The position numbers were made by a program, and so were the translations under genes. Under the pieces are notes generated by a model. It had not been told where the DNA came from. It searched no databases and worked only from the letters and a program-made list of their open reading frames with translations. A stretch of 64,000 nucleotides of DNA. Source: an uncultured Collinsella sp. Its GTDB lineage: Bacteria > Actinomycetota > Coriobacteriia > Coriobacteriales > Coriobacteriaceae. Within the stretch, counting starts at the first letter, position 1; the number at the start of each line of letters is the position of its first letter. The stretch spans positions 10,768-74,767 of the forward strand of contig UQIW01000014.1 of the NCBI GenBank assembly GCA_900541235.1. The letters are read 5' to 3'. Below are positions 39,563 to 48,238 of the stretch, piece by piece.

Positions 39563-40639
39563 GTGTCCCTTTCCATCGGTATCGTGGGCCTGCCCAACGT
39601 GGGCAAGTCGACGTTGTTCACCGCGCTTACCAAAAAGACCGGCCTTGCCGCCAACTACCCGTTCGCCACGATTGACCCCAACGTGGGCATCGTCGATGTG
39701 CCCGATAGCCGCCTGCAAAAGCTCGCCGACATCGTTAACCCCGGCCGCATTGTGCCGGCTACGGTCGAGTTTGTCGACATCGCTGGCCTGGTGAAGGGTG
39801 CCAACGAGGGCGAGGGCCTGGGCAACCAGTTCTTGGCAAACATCCGCGAGACCGACGCCATCTGCGAGGTCGTGCGCTACTTTAAGGACCCCAACGTCAT
39901 GCGTGAGGTGGGCCGCACGGGCGAGTTCGTCGATCCCGCCGGCGATGCCGACACCATCATGACCGAGCTCATCCTGGCCGACATGGGCACGCTCGAGAAG
40001 CAGCTGCCCAAGCTCGAGAAGGAGGCCAAGCGCGACAAGGAGCTCATGCCCAAGTTCGAGGTTGCCAAGCGCCTGCTTGCCTGGCTCAACGAGGGCAAGC
40101 GCGCCGCATCCATGGAGATGACCGACGAGGAGCGTGCCGCCGCCAAGGGGCTGTTCCTGCTCACCATGAAGCCCATCCTGTATGTGGCCAACGTGGACGA
40201 GGATATGCTCAACGACGACCTGGCGCCCATCGACGGCGTCAAGCCGCTGCCTATCTGCGCCAAGATCGAGGCCGAGCTTTCCGAGCTCGATCCCGAGGAC
40301 GCTGCCGACTACCTGGAGAGCCTGGGCCTGGAGCAGCCCGGTCTGGACGTGCTCGCGCAGGCTGCCTACAAGCTGCTCGGTCTGCAGTCGTTCTTTACGG
40401 CTGGCGAGATGGAGGTCAAGGCCTGGACGGTGCGTCAGGGCGCGACCGCCCCGCAGGCCGCCGGTGTCATCCATACCGATTTTGAGCGCGGCTTTATTAA
40501 GGCCGAGGTTATTGGCTACGACGACTACATCGAGCTCGGCGGCGAGCAGGGCGCCAAGGCCGCCGGCAAGCTGCGCATTGAGGGCAAGGACTATGTCATG
40601 GCCGATGGCGACGTCGTGCACTTCCGCTTTAACGTGTAA
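39563..40639 (+). CDS. ychF: YchF/Obg-family ATPase
   Basis: GTG at 39563 is placed after AAAGGAGC and yields a 358-residue protein, the usual YchF length (MSLSIGIVGLPNVGKSTLF). It holds G1 GLPNVGKST, the NYPFATIDPN and D-I-A-G-L-V-K-G-A switch regions, a coiled-coil insertion and the C-terminal TGS domain (FFTAGEMEVKAWTVRQGATA). The 12 upstream codons in frame (from ATG 39527) lack a ribosome site. YchF binds ribosomes and preferentially hydrolyses ATP. Confidence 0.92.
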   Translation: MSLSIGIVGLPNVGKSTLFTALTKKTGLAANYPFATIDPNVGIVDVPDSRLQKLADIVNPGRIVPATVEFVDIAGLVKGANEGEGLGNQFLANIRETDAICEVVRYFKDPNVMREVGRTGEFVDPAGDADTIMTELILADMGTLEKQLPKLEKEAKRDKELMPKFEVAKRLLAWLNEGKRAASMEMTDEERAAAKGLFLLTMKPILYVANVDEDMLNDDLAPIDGVKPLPICAKIEAELSELDPEDAADYLESLGLEQPGLDVLAQAAYKLLGLQSFFTAGEMEVKAWTVRQGATAPQAAGVIHTDFERGFIKAEVIGYDDYIELGGEQGAKAAGKLRIEGKDYVMADGDVVHFRFNV

Positions 40640-40650
40640 GGACGACGCGC

Positions 40651-41034
40651 ATGTTTAAATATGGAAAAAAAGCCGGCTACATGGGCATCGCGCTGCTGGT
40701 GCTTGCGGTGATTCCGCTGGTGGTTGCAGCGTGTGTTATCCCCAACATTGGTCCCGAGGTGGCAACAAAGTTTAATGCCGCCGGCGAGGCGACGCGCTGG
40801 GGCAAGAGCTACGAGTTGCTGGCACTGCCGGTGCTCAACCTGCTGCTGAGCGTGGCGACGTACTTTACGGCAGGACGCCAGGCTAAAAACAATGATGACT
40901 CCGCCGCTATGGCGCGCATCGTGTGCGAGCGCTACCTGCGCAACGGTTGCATTACGGGTGTGTTCCTCAACGTGGTCAACGTTTACTTTATGTACTCGGC
41001 GATTACCGGAACGGGCTTTGGCCTTGGTTTCTAG
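40651..41034 (+). CDS. DUF1648-like membrane protein
   Basis: The 127-residue protein has three to four hydrophobic helices and the phrase 'P-N-I-G-P-E-V-A-T-K-F-N-A-A-G-E-A-T-R-W-G', close to the P-x-H-F-N-x-x-G-x-x-x-x-x-x motif of the DUF1648/SdpI group. It sits 11 bases after ychF. A cell-envelope role is probable. Confidence 0.75.
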   Translation: MFKYGKKAGYMGIALLVLAVIPLVVAACVIPNIGPEVATKFNAAGEATRWGKSYELLALPVLNLLLSVATYFTAGRQAKNNDDSAAMARIVCERYLRNGCITGVFLNVVNVYFMYSAITGTGFGLGF

Positions 41035-41043
41035 CTTGTCCTT

Positions 41044-41433
41044 TTAGGCAACGAGTCTGCACACATATTCGATAGCTGCTGCGAGGCCGCCGCTCGATCG
41101 TGGTTTAAAGACCATGTCGGCGGCGGCCTCGTTTTCGTATCCGGCGCCGCGAAGGGCGAGTGCGATACCGGCTTCCAGGAGAAGGGGCAGACCGCGTTGG
41201 CTGGTTGCGATCACGGCAGCCTGATTGAGCGAGCAGCTGTGCGCCTGGCATTGGATAGCAAGTTCACCTTGCGCCGGGCAAGGGACCAGAACGGCGGCGA
41301 CGCGACTTGATAGCAATGCAAATGCTGTGCGCTCATCGGGCGAAAGGCATTCAGCTTCAACGACGACGAGCTTGGGCGGCGCGCTGTTTGTGCGAAGCGT
41401 GGCTCGGTACATGCGGACCGAAGAACCCGACAT
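41044..41433 (-). CDS. Unknown protein, divergent from an HTH regulator
   Basis: ATG 41433 follows CAGGAGTTTTCT (MSGSSVRMYRATLRTNSAPP). The 129-residue protein has a strand/helix pattern with a Val/Ala/Leu-rich centre. It is transcribed away from a small XRE regulator across a perfect palindrome. The pairing suggests that the regulator controls this gene. Its own function is not evident; a toxin partner is a possibility only. Confidence 0.55.
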   Translation of the reverse strand: MSGSSVRMYRATLRTNSAPPKLVVVEAECLSPDERTAFALLSSRVAAVLVPCPAQGELAIQCQAHSCSLNQAAVIATSQRGLPLLLEAGIALALRGAGYENEAAADMVFKPRSSGGLAAAIEYVCRLVA

Positions 41434-41456
41434 AGAAAACTCCTGTGTATTCGTCA

Positions 41457-41480
41457 AAACGTAAACTATAGTTTACGTTT
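41457..41480. promoter_or_regulatory. Perfect 24-bp palindrome between divergent genes
   Basis: AAACGTAAACTA and its exact reverse complement TAGTTTACGTTT abut at 41468/41469. The site lies 23 bases from the leftward start and 29 bases from the rightward HTH start, so it very probably is the operator of the HTH protein and overlaps both promoters. Confidence 0.85.
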
Positions 41481-41509
41481 ATGTTCGGCTCCATTTCAAA
41501 CTCGGCTGC

Positions 41510-41728
41510 ATGGACGAACGTGCGAAACAGATTCTTGGCAGGCGGGTCGAAGAGACACGCAGGGACCTTGGTATCTCCAAGGTTGATTTTTGTGTGGCGA
41601 CAGGAATCAGCCGACCCTACCTCGACCGAATCGAAGGTGGGACGGCAAATTTCACGCTCAGGGTTCTATTTAAGATCGCGCCCGCACTCGGCATGACGGT
41701 GTCAGAACTTCTCGAGGGTATCGAATAG
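41510..41728 (+). CDS. XRE-family HTH regulator (72 aa)
   Basis: The protein MDERAKQILGRRVEETRRDL ... is a single HTH domain (F-C-V-A-T-G-I-S-R-P-Y-L-D-R-I-E-G-G), ending shortly after. It likely represses both its own gene and the divergent gene through the adjoining palindrome, in the manner of a small autoregulated pair. Confidence 0.8.
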   Translation: MDERAKQILGRRVEETRRDLGISKVDFCVATGISRPYLDRIEGGTANFTLRVLFKIAPALGMTVSELLEGIE

Positions 41729-41750
41729 GGGATACCCGTCGACAACCGAA

Positions 41751-42764
41751 TTACGCCATCGGGATGCGGTCGTGGTTGACTTGGCTGTAGAACAGGCGCT
41801 GAATCTCGGCCGCATCGCGCGACTGGCCGAGTGCCCACATGGTCTTGGCCACGAGCGTCTCGGTGGTCATGTCGTCGCCGCGCAGAATGCCCGGATGATC
41901 GGCGTAAGCACGGCCGACCTCATAAACGCCCAGATCGAGGCCCTCTTCGGGGACCTGCGTGGTCATAACGACGGTGCGGCCCGAATCGACCCAGCGGAAA
42001 ATTGCCTCTTGGAACGACTCGCCCGACTCACCAAACTCGGGGATACCGCCAATGCCAAAGGTCTCTAGAATCACGGCGTCGTAGCTATCGGCTAGGGCGT
42101 CGAGGATGCCCGGGTTTACGCCGGGCGTAAGCTTGAGTACAAATACGCGCGGGTCGATGCTGTCGTAGAAATGCACCGGGTTTTCGCCCTGATGCGTACC
42201 GTGAAGCCCGTTGCGCACGATGCGGCCGTTGCGGATATAGGCGATGGGCGGATAGTTGACGCTAATGAACGCGTTAAAGCTCATGGTGCGCTGCTTGCGG
42301 GCGCGCGTGCCGGCAATGGCGACGCCGCCAAACACGATCGAGACGTCGTGCGAGTGCTCATCGAGTGCATAGAGCAGGCTTTGGTACAGGTTGAGCTTGG
42401 CGTCGGTGAAGGGGTTGCCCATGGGCTTTTGCGAGCCAGTGAGCACGATGGGCTTGGGGCTGTCCTGAATCAGGTAGGAAAGCGCTGCCGCGGTGTAACT
42501 CATGGTGTCGGTGCCGTGCAGAATCACGAAGCCGTCGTGGTCGGCATAGCCCTCGACGATGACGTCGCGGATCCGCATCCAGTCACTCGGGCGCATATTG
42601 GTGCTGTCGATGTTCATGGGCTGCACGACGTCGAGCTCGCAGAGCCCCGAGATCTCGGGGACGCTCTGGGCGAGCTCCTCACCGGTCAGGGCGGGGGAGA
42701 GGCCGTTGCCGTCCTCGGTCGATGCGATGGTGCCGCCCGTGGCGATGAGAAGGATGCGCTTCAC
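41751..42764 (-). CDS. ansA: Type I L-asparaginase
   Basis: The 337-residue protein has the asparaginase nucleophile region I-A-T-G-G-T-I-A-S, H-G-T-D-T-M-S-Y-T-A-A-A-L-S-Y (second catalytic Thr/Asp), and V-L-T-G-S-Q-K-P-M. No signal peptide is present, so it acts in the cytoplasm (AnsA type). Length is normal. It hydrolyses asparagine to aspartate and ammonia. Confidence 0.92.
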   Translation of the reverse strand: MKRILLIATGGTIASTEDGNGLSPALTGEELAQSVPEISGLCELDVVQPMNIDSTNMRPSDWMRIRDVIVEGYADHDGFVILHGTDTMSYTAAALSYLIQDSPKPIVLTGSQKPMGNPFTDAKLNLYQSLLYALDEHSHDVSIVFGGVAIAGTRARKQRTMSFNAFISVNYPPIAYIRNGRIVRNGLHGTHQGENPVHFYDSIDPRVFVLKLTPGVNPGILDALADSYDAVILETFGIGGIPEFGESGESFQEAIFRWVDSGRTVVMTTQVPEEGLDLGVYEVGRAYADHPGILRGDDMTTETLVAKTMWALGQSRDAAEIQRLFYSQVNHDRIPMA

Positions 42765-43032
42765 GTTGATATTCCTATCGTATTTGCCGCCGCAGAGGCG
42801 GAGTCGTTCGGCAGTATTGTGGCACAGGGCGACGAATGTTCAAACGTATTACATCATCTGTAACGTCTGGTAACACTTCAATTGCCGTCAAATAGGGGCC
42901 CAGGTCGTGCGTTTGCCGTGCGCTGATGGCTGCGAGGGACGAGAAACCCCATATAACGTGTACACTATGAAAGATATTTTCGTTCATTCGCGCGGGCGGG
43001 CACCGGCTCCCCGCCAACAAGAGGGGGATACC

Positions 43033-44631
43033 ATGGATCAAAATGCTTCCGCAAAGGTCCTCGTACTCGACTTTGGTGCGCAGTACGGTCAGCTCATTGC
43101 CCGTCGCGTCCGCGACCTCAACGTGTATTCCGAGATTGTTCCCTGCGACATCTCGGCCGACGAGATTCGCGAGATGAACGCCTCTGCGCTCATCCTTTCC
43201 GGCGGCCCGGCTTCTGTGTATGCCGAGGACGCTCCGTCCATCGATCCTGCCATCTTTGACCTGGGCCTTCCCGTCCTGGGCTTCTGCTACGGTCATCAGA
43301 TCACGGCCGTGACGCTCGGCGGCAAGGTCGGTCACTCCGAGGTGGGCGAGTACGGCCGCGCCACCATCACGCGCACGGCCGGCGCCAAGCTCTTTAACTC
43401 CACGCCTATGGAACAGACCGTGTGGATGAGCCACCGCGACGCCGTTTCCGAGGTGCCCGAGGGCTTTACCGTTACCGCCAGCACCGACGTGTGCCCGGTC
43501 GCTGCGATGGAGTGCGTCGAGCGCAAGATCTTCACCACGCAGTTCCACCCCGAGGTCAAGCATTCCGAGTACGGTCAGCAGCTGCTGAGCAACTTCCTGT
43601 TTGAGATCTGCGGCCTGGAGCCCAACTGGAGCATGGACAACCTGGTCGAGACCATGACGGCCGAGTTCCGCGAGAAGGTCGGCAACGACCGCGTGATTCT
43701 GGCCCTGTCCGGCGGCGTCGACTCCTCCGTCGTGGCTGCGCTGGGCGCTCGCGCCGTGGGCAAGCAGATGACCTGCGTGTTCATCAACCACGGTCTGCTG
43801 CGCAAGGGCGAGCCCGAGCAGGTGGAGGAGGTCTTCACCAAGCAGTTCGATGTCGACTTTATCCACGTCCACGCCGAGGACCGTTATGCCGAGCTTCTGG
43901 CCGGCGTGACCGAGCCCGAGGAGAAGCGCCGCATCATCGGTACGCAGTTCTGGAAAGAGTTCTTCGCCGTGGCACAGCAGCTCGAGACCGATGGCAAGCC
44001 GGTCAAGTACCTGGCTCAGGGCACCATCTACCCCGACATCATCGAGTCCGGCGCTCGCAAGACGGGCGGCAAGACGGCAACCATCAAGAGCCACCACAAC
44101 CTGATCCCGTTCCCCGAGGGCGTGCACTTCGACCTTATTGAGCCGCTCGACCACTTCTTTAAGGATGAGGTCCGCGCACTTGGTCTAGCGCTTGGCCTGC
44201 CGGGTCACATCGTGTTCCGCCAGCCTTTCCCGGGTCCGGGTCTGGCCATCCGCATCATCGGCGCGGTCGACAAGGAGAAACTTGAGATTCTCAAGAACGC
44301 CGACGCTATTGTGCGCGAGGAGCTCGACGCCTACAACCAGCGTCTGTTTGAGCAGACCGGCGAGCGCAACTCCGAGCACAGCTGCTGGCAGTACTTCGCG
44401 GTTCTGCCCGACATTAAGTCCGTTGGCGTTATGGGCGACGAGCGCACCTACCAGCGCCCGATCATCCTGCGCGCCGTCGAGTCCAGCGATGCCATGACTG
44501 CCGACTGGGCCAAGCTGCCCTACGACGTGCTGGCCCGCATCTCCGGCCGCATCGTTGCCGAGGTTCCCGGCGCCAACCGCGTGTGCTACGACATCACGTC
44601 CAAGCCGCCTGCGACCATCGAGTGGGAGTAA
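43033..44631 (+). CDS. guaA: GMP synthase (glutamine-hydrolysing)
   Basis: ATG 43033 after GAGGGGG gives a 532-residue protein. It has the class I glutaminase part (G-F-C-Y-G-H-Q with catalytic Cys, then F-H-P-E-V), the PP-loop L-S-G-G-V-D-S-S and the dimerisation end R-Q-P-F-P-G-P-G-L-A-I-R-I. It makes GMP from XMP. The upstream 260 bases have no recognisable riboswitch. The longer reading from 42907 has no ribosome site. Confidence 0.95.
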   Translation: MDQNASAKVLVLDFGAQYGQLIARRVRDLNVYSEIVPCDISADEIREMNASALILSGGPASVYAEDAPSIDPAIFDLGLPVLGFCYGHQITAVTLGGKVGHSEVGEYGRATITRTAGAKLFNSTPMEQTVWMSHRDAVSEVPEGFTVTASTDVCPVAAMECVERKIFTTQFHPEVKHSEYGQQLLSNFLFEICGLEPNWSMDNLVETMTAEFREKVGNDRVILALSGGVDSSVVAALGARAVGKQMTCVFINHGLLRKGEPEQVEEVFTKQFDVDFIHVHAEDRYAELLAGVTEPEEKRRIIGTQFWKEFFAVAQQLETDGKPVKYLAQGTIYPDIIESGARKTGGKTATIKSHHNLIPFPEGVHFDLIEPLDHFFKDEVRALGLALGLPGHIVFRQPFPGPGLAIRIIGAVDKEKLEILKNADAIVREELDAYNQRLFEQTGERNSEHSCWQYFAVLPDIKSVGVMGDERTYQRPIILRAVESSDAMTADWAKLPYDVLARISGRIVAEVPGANRVCYDITSKPPATIEWE

Positions 44632-44651
44632 ACGATATTCGTTGATTTCAA

Positions 44652-44690
44652 GCCTCTGACCTGCGAAAACAGGTCGGGGGCTTCTTATTT
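44652..44690 (+). terminator. Rho-independent terminator after guaA
   Basis: GCCTCTGACCTG pairs with CAGGTCGGGGGC (two G-T pairs) around CGAAAA, followed by TTCTTATTTT. Confidence 0.8.
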
Positions 44691-44776
44691 TGCAACCTCT
44701 GTGCAACCTTTGCGGTTTCGCGCCCCGTGAACAGGGGACGTAGCACTGTTCACGTCTGGGTCCATATCGGCACTGA

Positions 44777-44865
44777 TCATTGCCCGCGCTGCTTCTGCTT
44801 GCGCTTCAGCTTCCGCTGCTCGAGGCACGTCGCCCGGTGTTCCTCGCCAGAGGAGAGCTGGCCGT
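44777..44865 (-). pseudogene. C-terminal remnant of a DUF2992 (YjdF-like) gene
   Basis: On the minus strand the frame ending at 44777 reads ...LEQRKLKRKQKQRGQ stop, matching the basic C-terminus of the DUF2992 protein at 61.6 kb (EQRKLKRKQKHRGH). The rest of the gene is missing. It is one of a set of gene remnants clustered here. Confidence 0.7.
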
Positions 44866-44888
44866 TCCTTGCGAAACCGCGAGGCCAC

Positions 44889-45056
44889 CTATATCCGCTT
44901 GCTGCGGGCTTGCTTGAACCAGTTCCTCTTGAAAGAGCCTATACCTCCGAAGAACTTGTTGTACGTCTCACCGTCCTCCTTGGCCTCGTACTTGACCAAG
45001 GCAAGTTCGATAGTGCAGAGGTAATCCGCCACTTGCTCGAGGCGGTAGTCGGTCAT
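44889..45056 (-). pseudogene. C-terminal remnant of a DUF3800 protein
   Basis: From ATG 45056 the 55 codons MTDYRLEQVADYLCTIELAL, then YNKFFGGIGSFKRNWFKQAR match the end of DUF3800 proteins (predicted DEDD-type nucleases common in defence and mobile regions), where 'Y-R-L-x-Q-V-A-D' and 'F-F-G' are usual. The front part of a DUF3800 protein is found at 54.9-55.1 kb on the same strand. The upstream frame to 45359 is not homologous. Confidence 0.75.
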
Positions 45057-45101
45057 CGAGGTCTTGCGGCGTCGGACGACCCCTTCTGAGAGGACCTTGC
45101 C

Positions 45102-45245
45102 CACCGAGTCGTCTCGCCCGCGGAACAGAAGGAGCGCATCCTCGCGACCTTCGGCGACCTGTGCTGCGAGATGGAGGGCTGCACCATCGCGCAGGGCCCT
45201 TTCCAAAGCGAAGTGTCGAGTCGAAGTGTTGAGCGTCGGCCCTGA
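45102..45245 (+). pseudogene. Fragment of an MTA/SAH nucleosidase-like gene
   Basis: One plus-strand frame reads HRVVSPAEQKERILATFGDL, then CCEMEGCTIAQ, which resembles the metal-independent nucleosidase region with the conserved M-E-x-x-A-I-A-Q phrase of the MtnN family. Only ~40 residues remain, and nothing precedes it. This is an inference from a short match. Confidence 0.45.
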
Positions 45246-45347
45246 ATGTTCAATGACCGTTGTTTTCTGTCCCTCAAGTGGTGAACTTCTCCTCGGGGCT
45301 GTTGATTCCCCCACGCGCCCCCTTCCGTTCTCTGTGTTCCCCTTATA

Positions 45348-45363
45348 CTCCTTGTACAAGGAG
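45348..45363 (+). promoter_or_regulatory. Palindrome overlapping the LevR-like ribosome site
   Basis: CTCCTTGTACAAGGAG is a perfect 16-bp palindrome whose right half contains the AAGGAGG ribosome site of the regulator gene, starting 11 bases before its ATG. It could be an operator for autoregulation or, less probably given no loop, a secondary structure hiding the ribosome site. Confidence 0.6.
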
Positions 45364-45373
45364 GTAAGAAGTC

Positions 45374-48115
45374 ATGGACAAGACCGCACAGGACAGCTTG
45401 GCAAAGAAGCCCGTCGACATGAGGGACAGGATTCTCGAGCATCTCGAGGCCCTCACCTCTGCCGTCTCGCTCGACGACCTTGCCCGTCTGTCCACCTCCG
45501 ACATCGCCGAGACGCTCATCATCTCCAGGAGTCTGGCGAGCCAGTACCTCAACGACCTTGTTCGCGCCGGCCTTGTGGTTAAGGTGGCGGGCAGGCCTGT
45601 CCGTTATTTTCATCGCCGCGCGTTCCAGAAGCGTTTTCAGGTAAAGCTCTCTGCAAGCGAGTACGCCTCGCTCGCCGACCTCATCCAGGCGACGGGAATC
45701 GCCGATCACCGTGACTTCGCGCGTGCCGTGGGCTTTGACCTGAGCCTCAGCTCCGTTGTCGAGCAGTGCAAGGCTGCGGTTCAGTACCCTCCGTTTGGCC
45801 TACCCATCCTCTTGAGCGGCGGCGTGGGTGTCGGCAAGTCTTTCCTTTCTCGTCTTGTGTACGAGTACGGCAAGAACCAGGGCTTGCTGTCCCGCGACTC
45901 CTCCTATGTGCGCATCGACTGCGCCGGGGTCCCGGACGCCGCCTCGTTCAACGGGCTTCTTGGCGAGTCGATCGCGAAATCGCGCGGGGGTGTGGTTTTT
46001 GTCAACGGCATCGAGGCACTCTCTCCCTCTGCGATGGAGCACTGCCTTGCGACGGCCCTCGGGCTCGATGCCTCCCAGGATGCGCCGCGCGCTCGCCTCG
46101 TTCTTTCGACGACGCTTTCCGCCGATGACCTGAAGGTTTCCTCGGCCTACAGCAAAATGCCCATCTGTGCCCGCGTCCCCTCACTCAAGGAGCGGACCCC
46201 CGAGGAGCGCGAGGATCTCATCTTGAGCTTCCTGCGCAGCGAGGGGTGCCGAATCGGTTCTGATGTGAAGATTAGCCGCGGCGCATACCGTTGCCTCGTG
46301 AACGCGGACTTTTCCGATAACATCGCCGGCTTGCGCGCCTGCGTGACGAACTGCTGCGCCAAAGCGTTCCTCAATCGCGAGGGCGACTACGTCGTCGTTC
46401 GCCCGTATCTTCTTCCCAGCGGGCTCCTCTCCTCCGCGCAGATCGATCAACAGCCCGATGATGGCGTTCTGATCGACGCGTCCCTGGATGCCGCCGAGAG
46501 CACAGGGCCGGTCGAGCAGGCGCTCGATGCCCTGTGCTCTCTCGATGAGCGATTCTGCGCCGGGGAGCTCTCTGTCTCCGAGCTCGTCTCGCAAGCTGTC
46601 TCTGCTGTGCGCGGCGTTGAGGATCACTTGATCTTCGGCCGCGGCGTTACCTCCTCGAGGTCGCGCGCCTTCGAGCGCATCGTGGGCGCGGTCCTTGCCG
46701 ACGCAGGCTCTTCTTATGGCATCGAGCTTTCGAGGAAGGTCGCTTTTCTACTGGCCCAGGAGATTTGCCTGCAGTTGTGGCCGGGCATCGGCCTGGCTAA
46801 GCGAAAGTCTGCCTGTGCGGAGCAAATCTCCCATCTCCTCGGTGCCGTGACCTCCGAATTACCGTTTGCCTCGAGCGTCTCCGATCAGGTCGCCGCAGAC
46901 GTGGAAGGGGCGCTGGGAATCTCGCTCGATCACTTCACGAAGACGCTTCTGACGCTGTGCGTCGCATCGGAGTCTCGCGACGCGAAGGCCCTTCGAACGC
47001 TCTGCGTCATCTTGTCCCACGGCTACTCAACGGCGACGAGCATCGCCGACGCGGCGAACCGTATGCTCGGCATGCATGTGTACGAGGCGGTCGACATGCC
47101 CTACGACCAGCAGCTGAAGGACATCGTCGGTCCGCTCCAGCGCCTCGTCGACCGCCATTCCTACTGCACCGGGGTCGTGTTCCTCGTCGACATGGGCTCC
47201 TTGGAGGAGGCCTATAAGGCCCTCGAGAACGTTACCGACTCCACTATCGGCGTGGTGAACAACGTCTCTACCGGTCTTGCGCTCGAGATCGGGGTCGGGC
47301 TGCTCGGCGGCAAGTCCATCGCCGAGGTTCTTGGCGATGCGACCGCCGCGTGCGTGACGCACTGCAAGGTGATCGAGCGCGTCAACCGTGAGGACGCCAT
47401 CGTCTTCTGCTCCGAGTCCGGGGTCGACGCCGCGGAGAGGATACGCCAGCTCGTCTTGCAGAGCCTCCCGCGCACCATAGGCGCGCGCCTGCTCACGAGG
47501 CCCTTCAAGCAGCTCGTCGCGAACGGGTCGAACGACGCCGTTTTTTCCGAGCACCGCGTCTGCGCCGTCATCGGCACGGGAGACCCCGGGGTCGCCTCCG
47601 TCCCCTTCGTCGCCCTCGAGGACATCATGTCGACGGCGTCCGCCTTTAAGGTTGATGCCGTGTTCGGCAGGTGGCTTGACGCTTCCGAGCTCTCTTCTTT
47701 CCACGAGAAGCTGCTCTCGAACATGACGCTGCAGAACGTCATCCGCTCCATCACCATCCTCGACCCGGAGCGGCTATTCCATGAGATCGAGAGCGCCGTG
47801 CACGAGCTTCAGCGCAGGACAGGCGAGAAGATCGGCAGTAACGCCATCATTGGGCTCTACGTTCACCTCTGCTGTCTCGTCGAGCGCCTTGTTACCAGAA
47901 ACCCCATTGAGACCTACGTTGGCCAGGACCGCTTCGAGGAGGAACGCGCCGATTTCATCGAGTCCTTCAGGCAGAGCTTCTCGAGCATCTCGACGCGCTA
48001 TCGCGTAGAGGTTCCCGTAAGCGAGATCGCATATGTCTTCGACTACATAAGCGTGAGCGCCGCCCCGGCGCGAGAAGAGCGCCTCGGCTCCTCGGACCTC
48101 CTGCTCGACGAGTGA
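45374..48115 (+). CDS. LevR/ManR-type PTS regulator with degenerate AAA+ domain
   Basis: The 913-residue protein follows the LevR order: winged helix (residues ~15-75), AAA+ domain with Walker A GGVGVGKS near 149-156, PRD domain, mannose-type EIIA domain around 545-640 (V-I-L-S-H-G-Y-S-T-A-T-S, phospho-His), EIIB-like region, and a second PRD near the end. Between Walker A and the Walker B position it has no GAFTGA loop, and Walker B reads VVFVNGIEAL without Asp-Glu. It directly precedes a mannose-family PTS operon that it probably activates in response to PTS phosphorylation. Sigma-54 dependence is doubtful. Confidence 0.85.
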   Translation: MDKTAQDSLAKKPVDMRDRILEHLEALTSAVSLDDLARLSTSDIAETLIISRSLASQYLNDLVRAGLVVKVAGRPVRYFHRRAFQKRFQVKLSASEYASLADLIQATGIADHRDFARAVGFDLSLSSVVEQCKAAVQYPPFGLPILLSGGVGVGKSFLSRLVYEYGKNQGLLSRDSSYVRIDCAGVPDAASFNGLLGESIAKSRGGVVFVNGIEALSPSAMEHCLATALGLDASQDAPRARLVLSTTLSADDLKVSSAYSKMPICARVPSLKERTPEEREDLILSFLRSEGCRIGSDVKISRGAYRCLVNADFSDNIAGLRACVTNCCAKAFLNREGDYVVVRPYLLPSGLLSSAQIDQQPDDGVLIDASLDAAESTGPVEQALDALCSLDERFCAGELSVSELVSQAVSAVRGVEDHLIFGRGVTSSRSRAFERIVGAVLADAGSSYGIELSRKVAFLLAQEICLQLWPGIGLAKRKSACAEQISHLLGAVTSELPFASSVSDQVAADVEGALGISLDHFTKTLLTLCVASESRDAKALRTLCVILSHGYSTATSIADAANRMLGMHVYEAVDMPYDQQLKDIVGPLQRLVDRHSYCTGVVFLVDMGSLEEAYKALENVTDSTIGVVNNVSTGLALEIGVGLLGGKSIAEVLGDATAACVTHCKVIERVNREDAIVFCSESGVDAAERIRQLVLQSLPRTIGARLLTRPFKQLVANGSNDAVFSEHRVCAVIGTGDPGVASVPFVALEDIMSTASAFKVDAVFGRWLDASELSSFHEKLLSNMTLQNVIRSITILDPERLFHEIESAVHELQRRTGEKIGSNAIIGLYVHLCCLVERLVTRNPIETYVGQDRFEEERADFIESFRQSFSSISTRYRVEVPVSEIAYVFDYISVSAAPAREERLGSSDLLLDE

Positions 48116-48238
48116 CCTTCCCCGCGCCGCCGCAAGCTGACCGCGCGTCCTCAATAATCCGATAACCCCTTGCCCGGCGCGAATCCGGATAGCGCCGAGG
48201 CAGTACCGAACGTAAAACTTCATTTGATAGGAGCAAAC

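Noticed and set aside
42765..43032. A purine riboswitch upstream of guaA
   Set aside because: I could not find the conserved loop sequences or paired stems of purine aptamers in this 270-base region.
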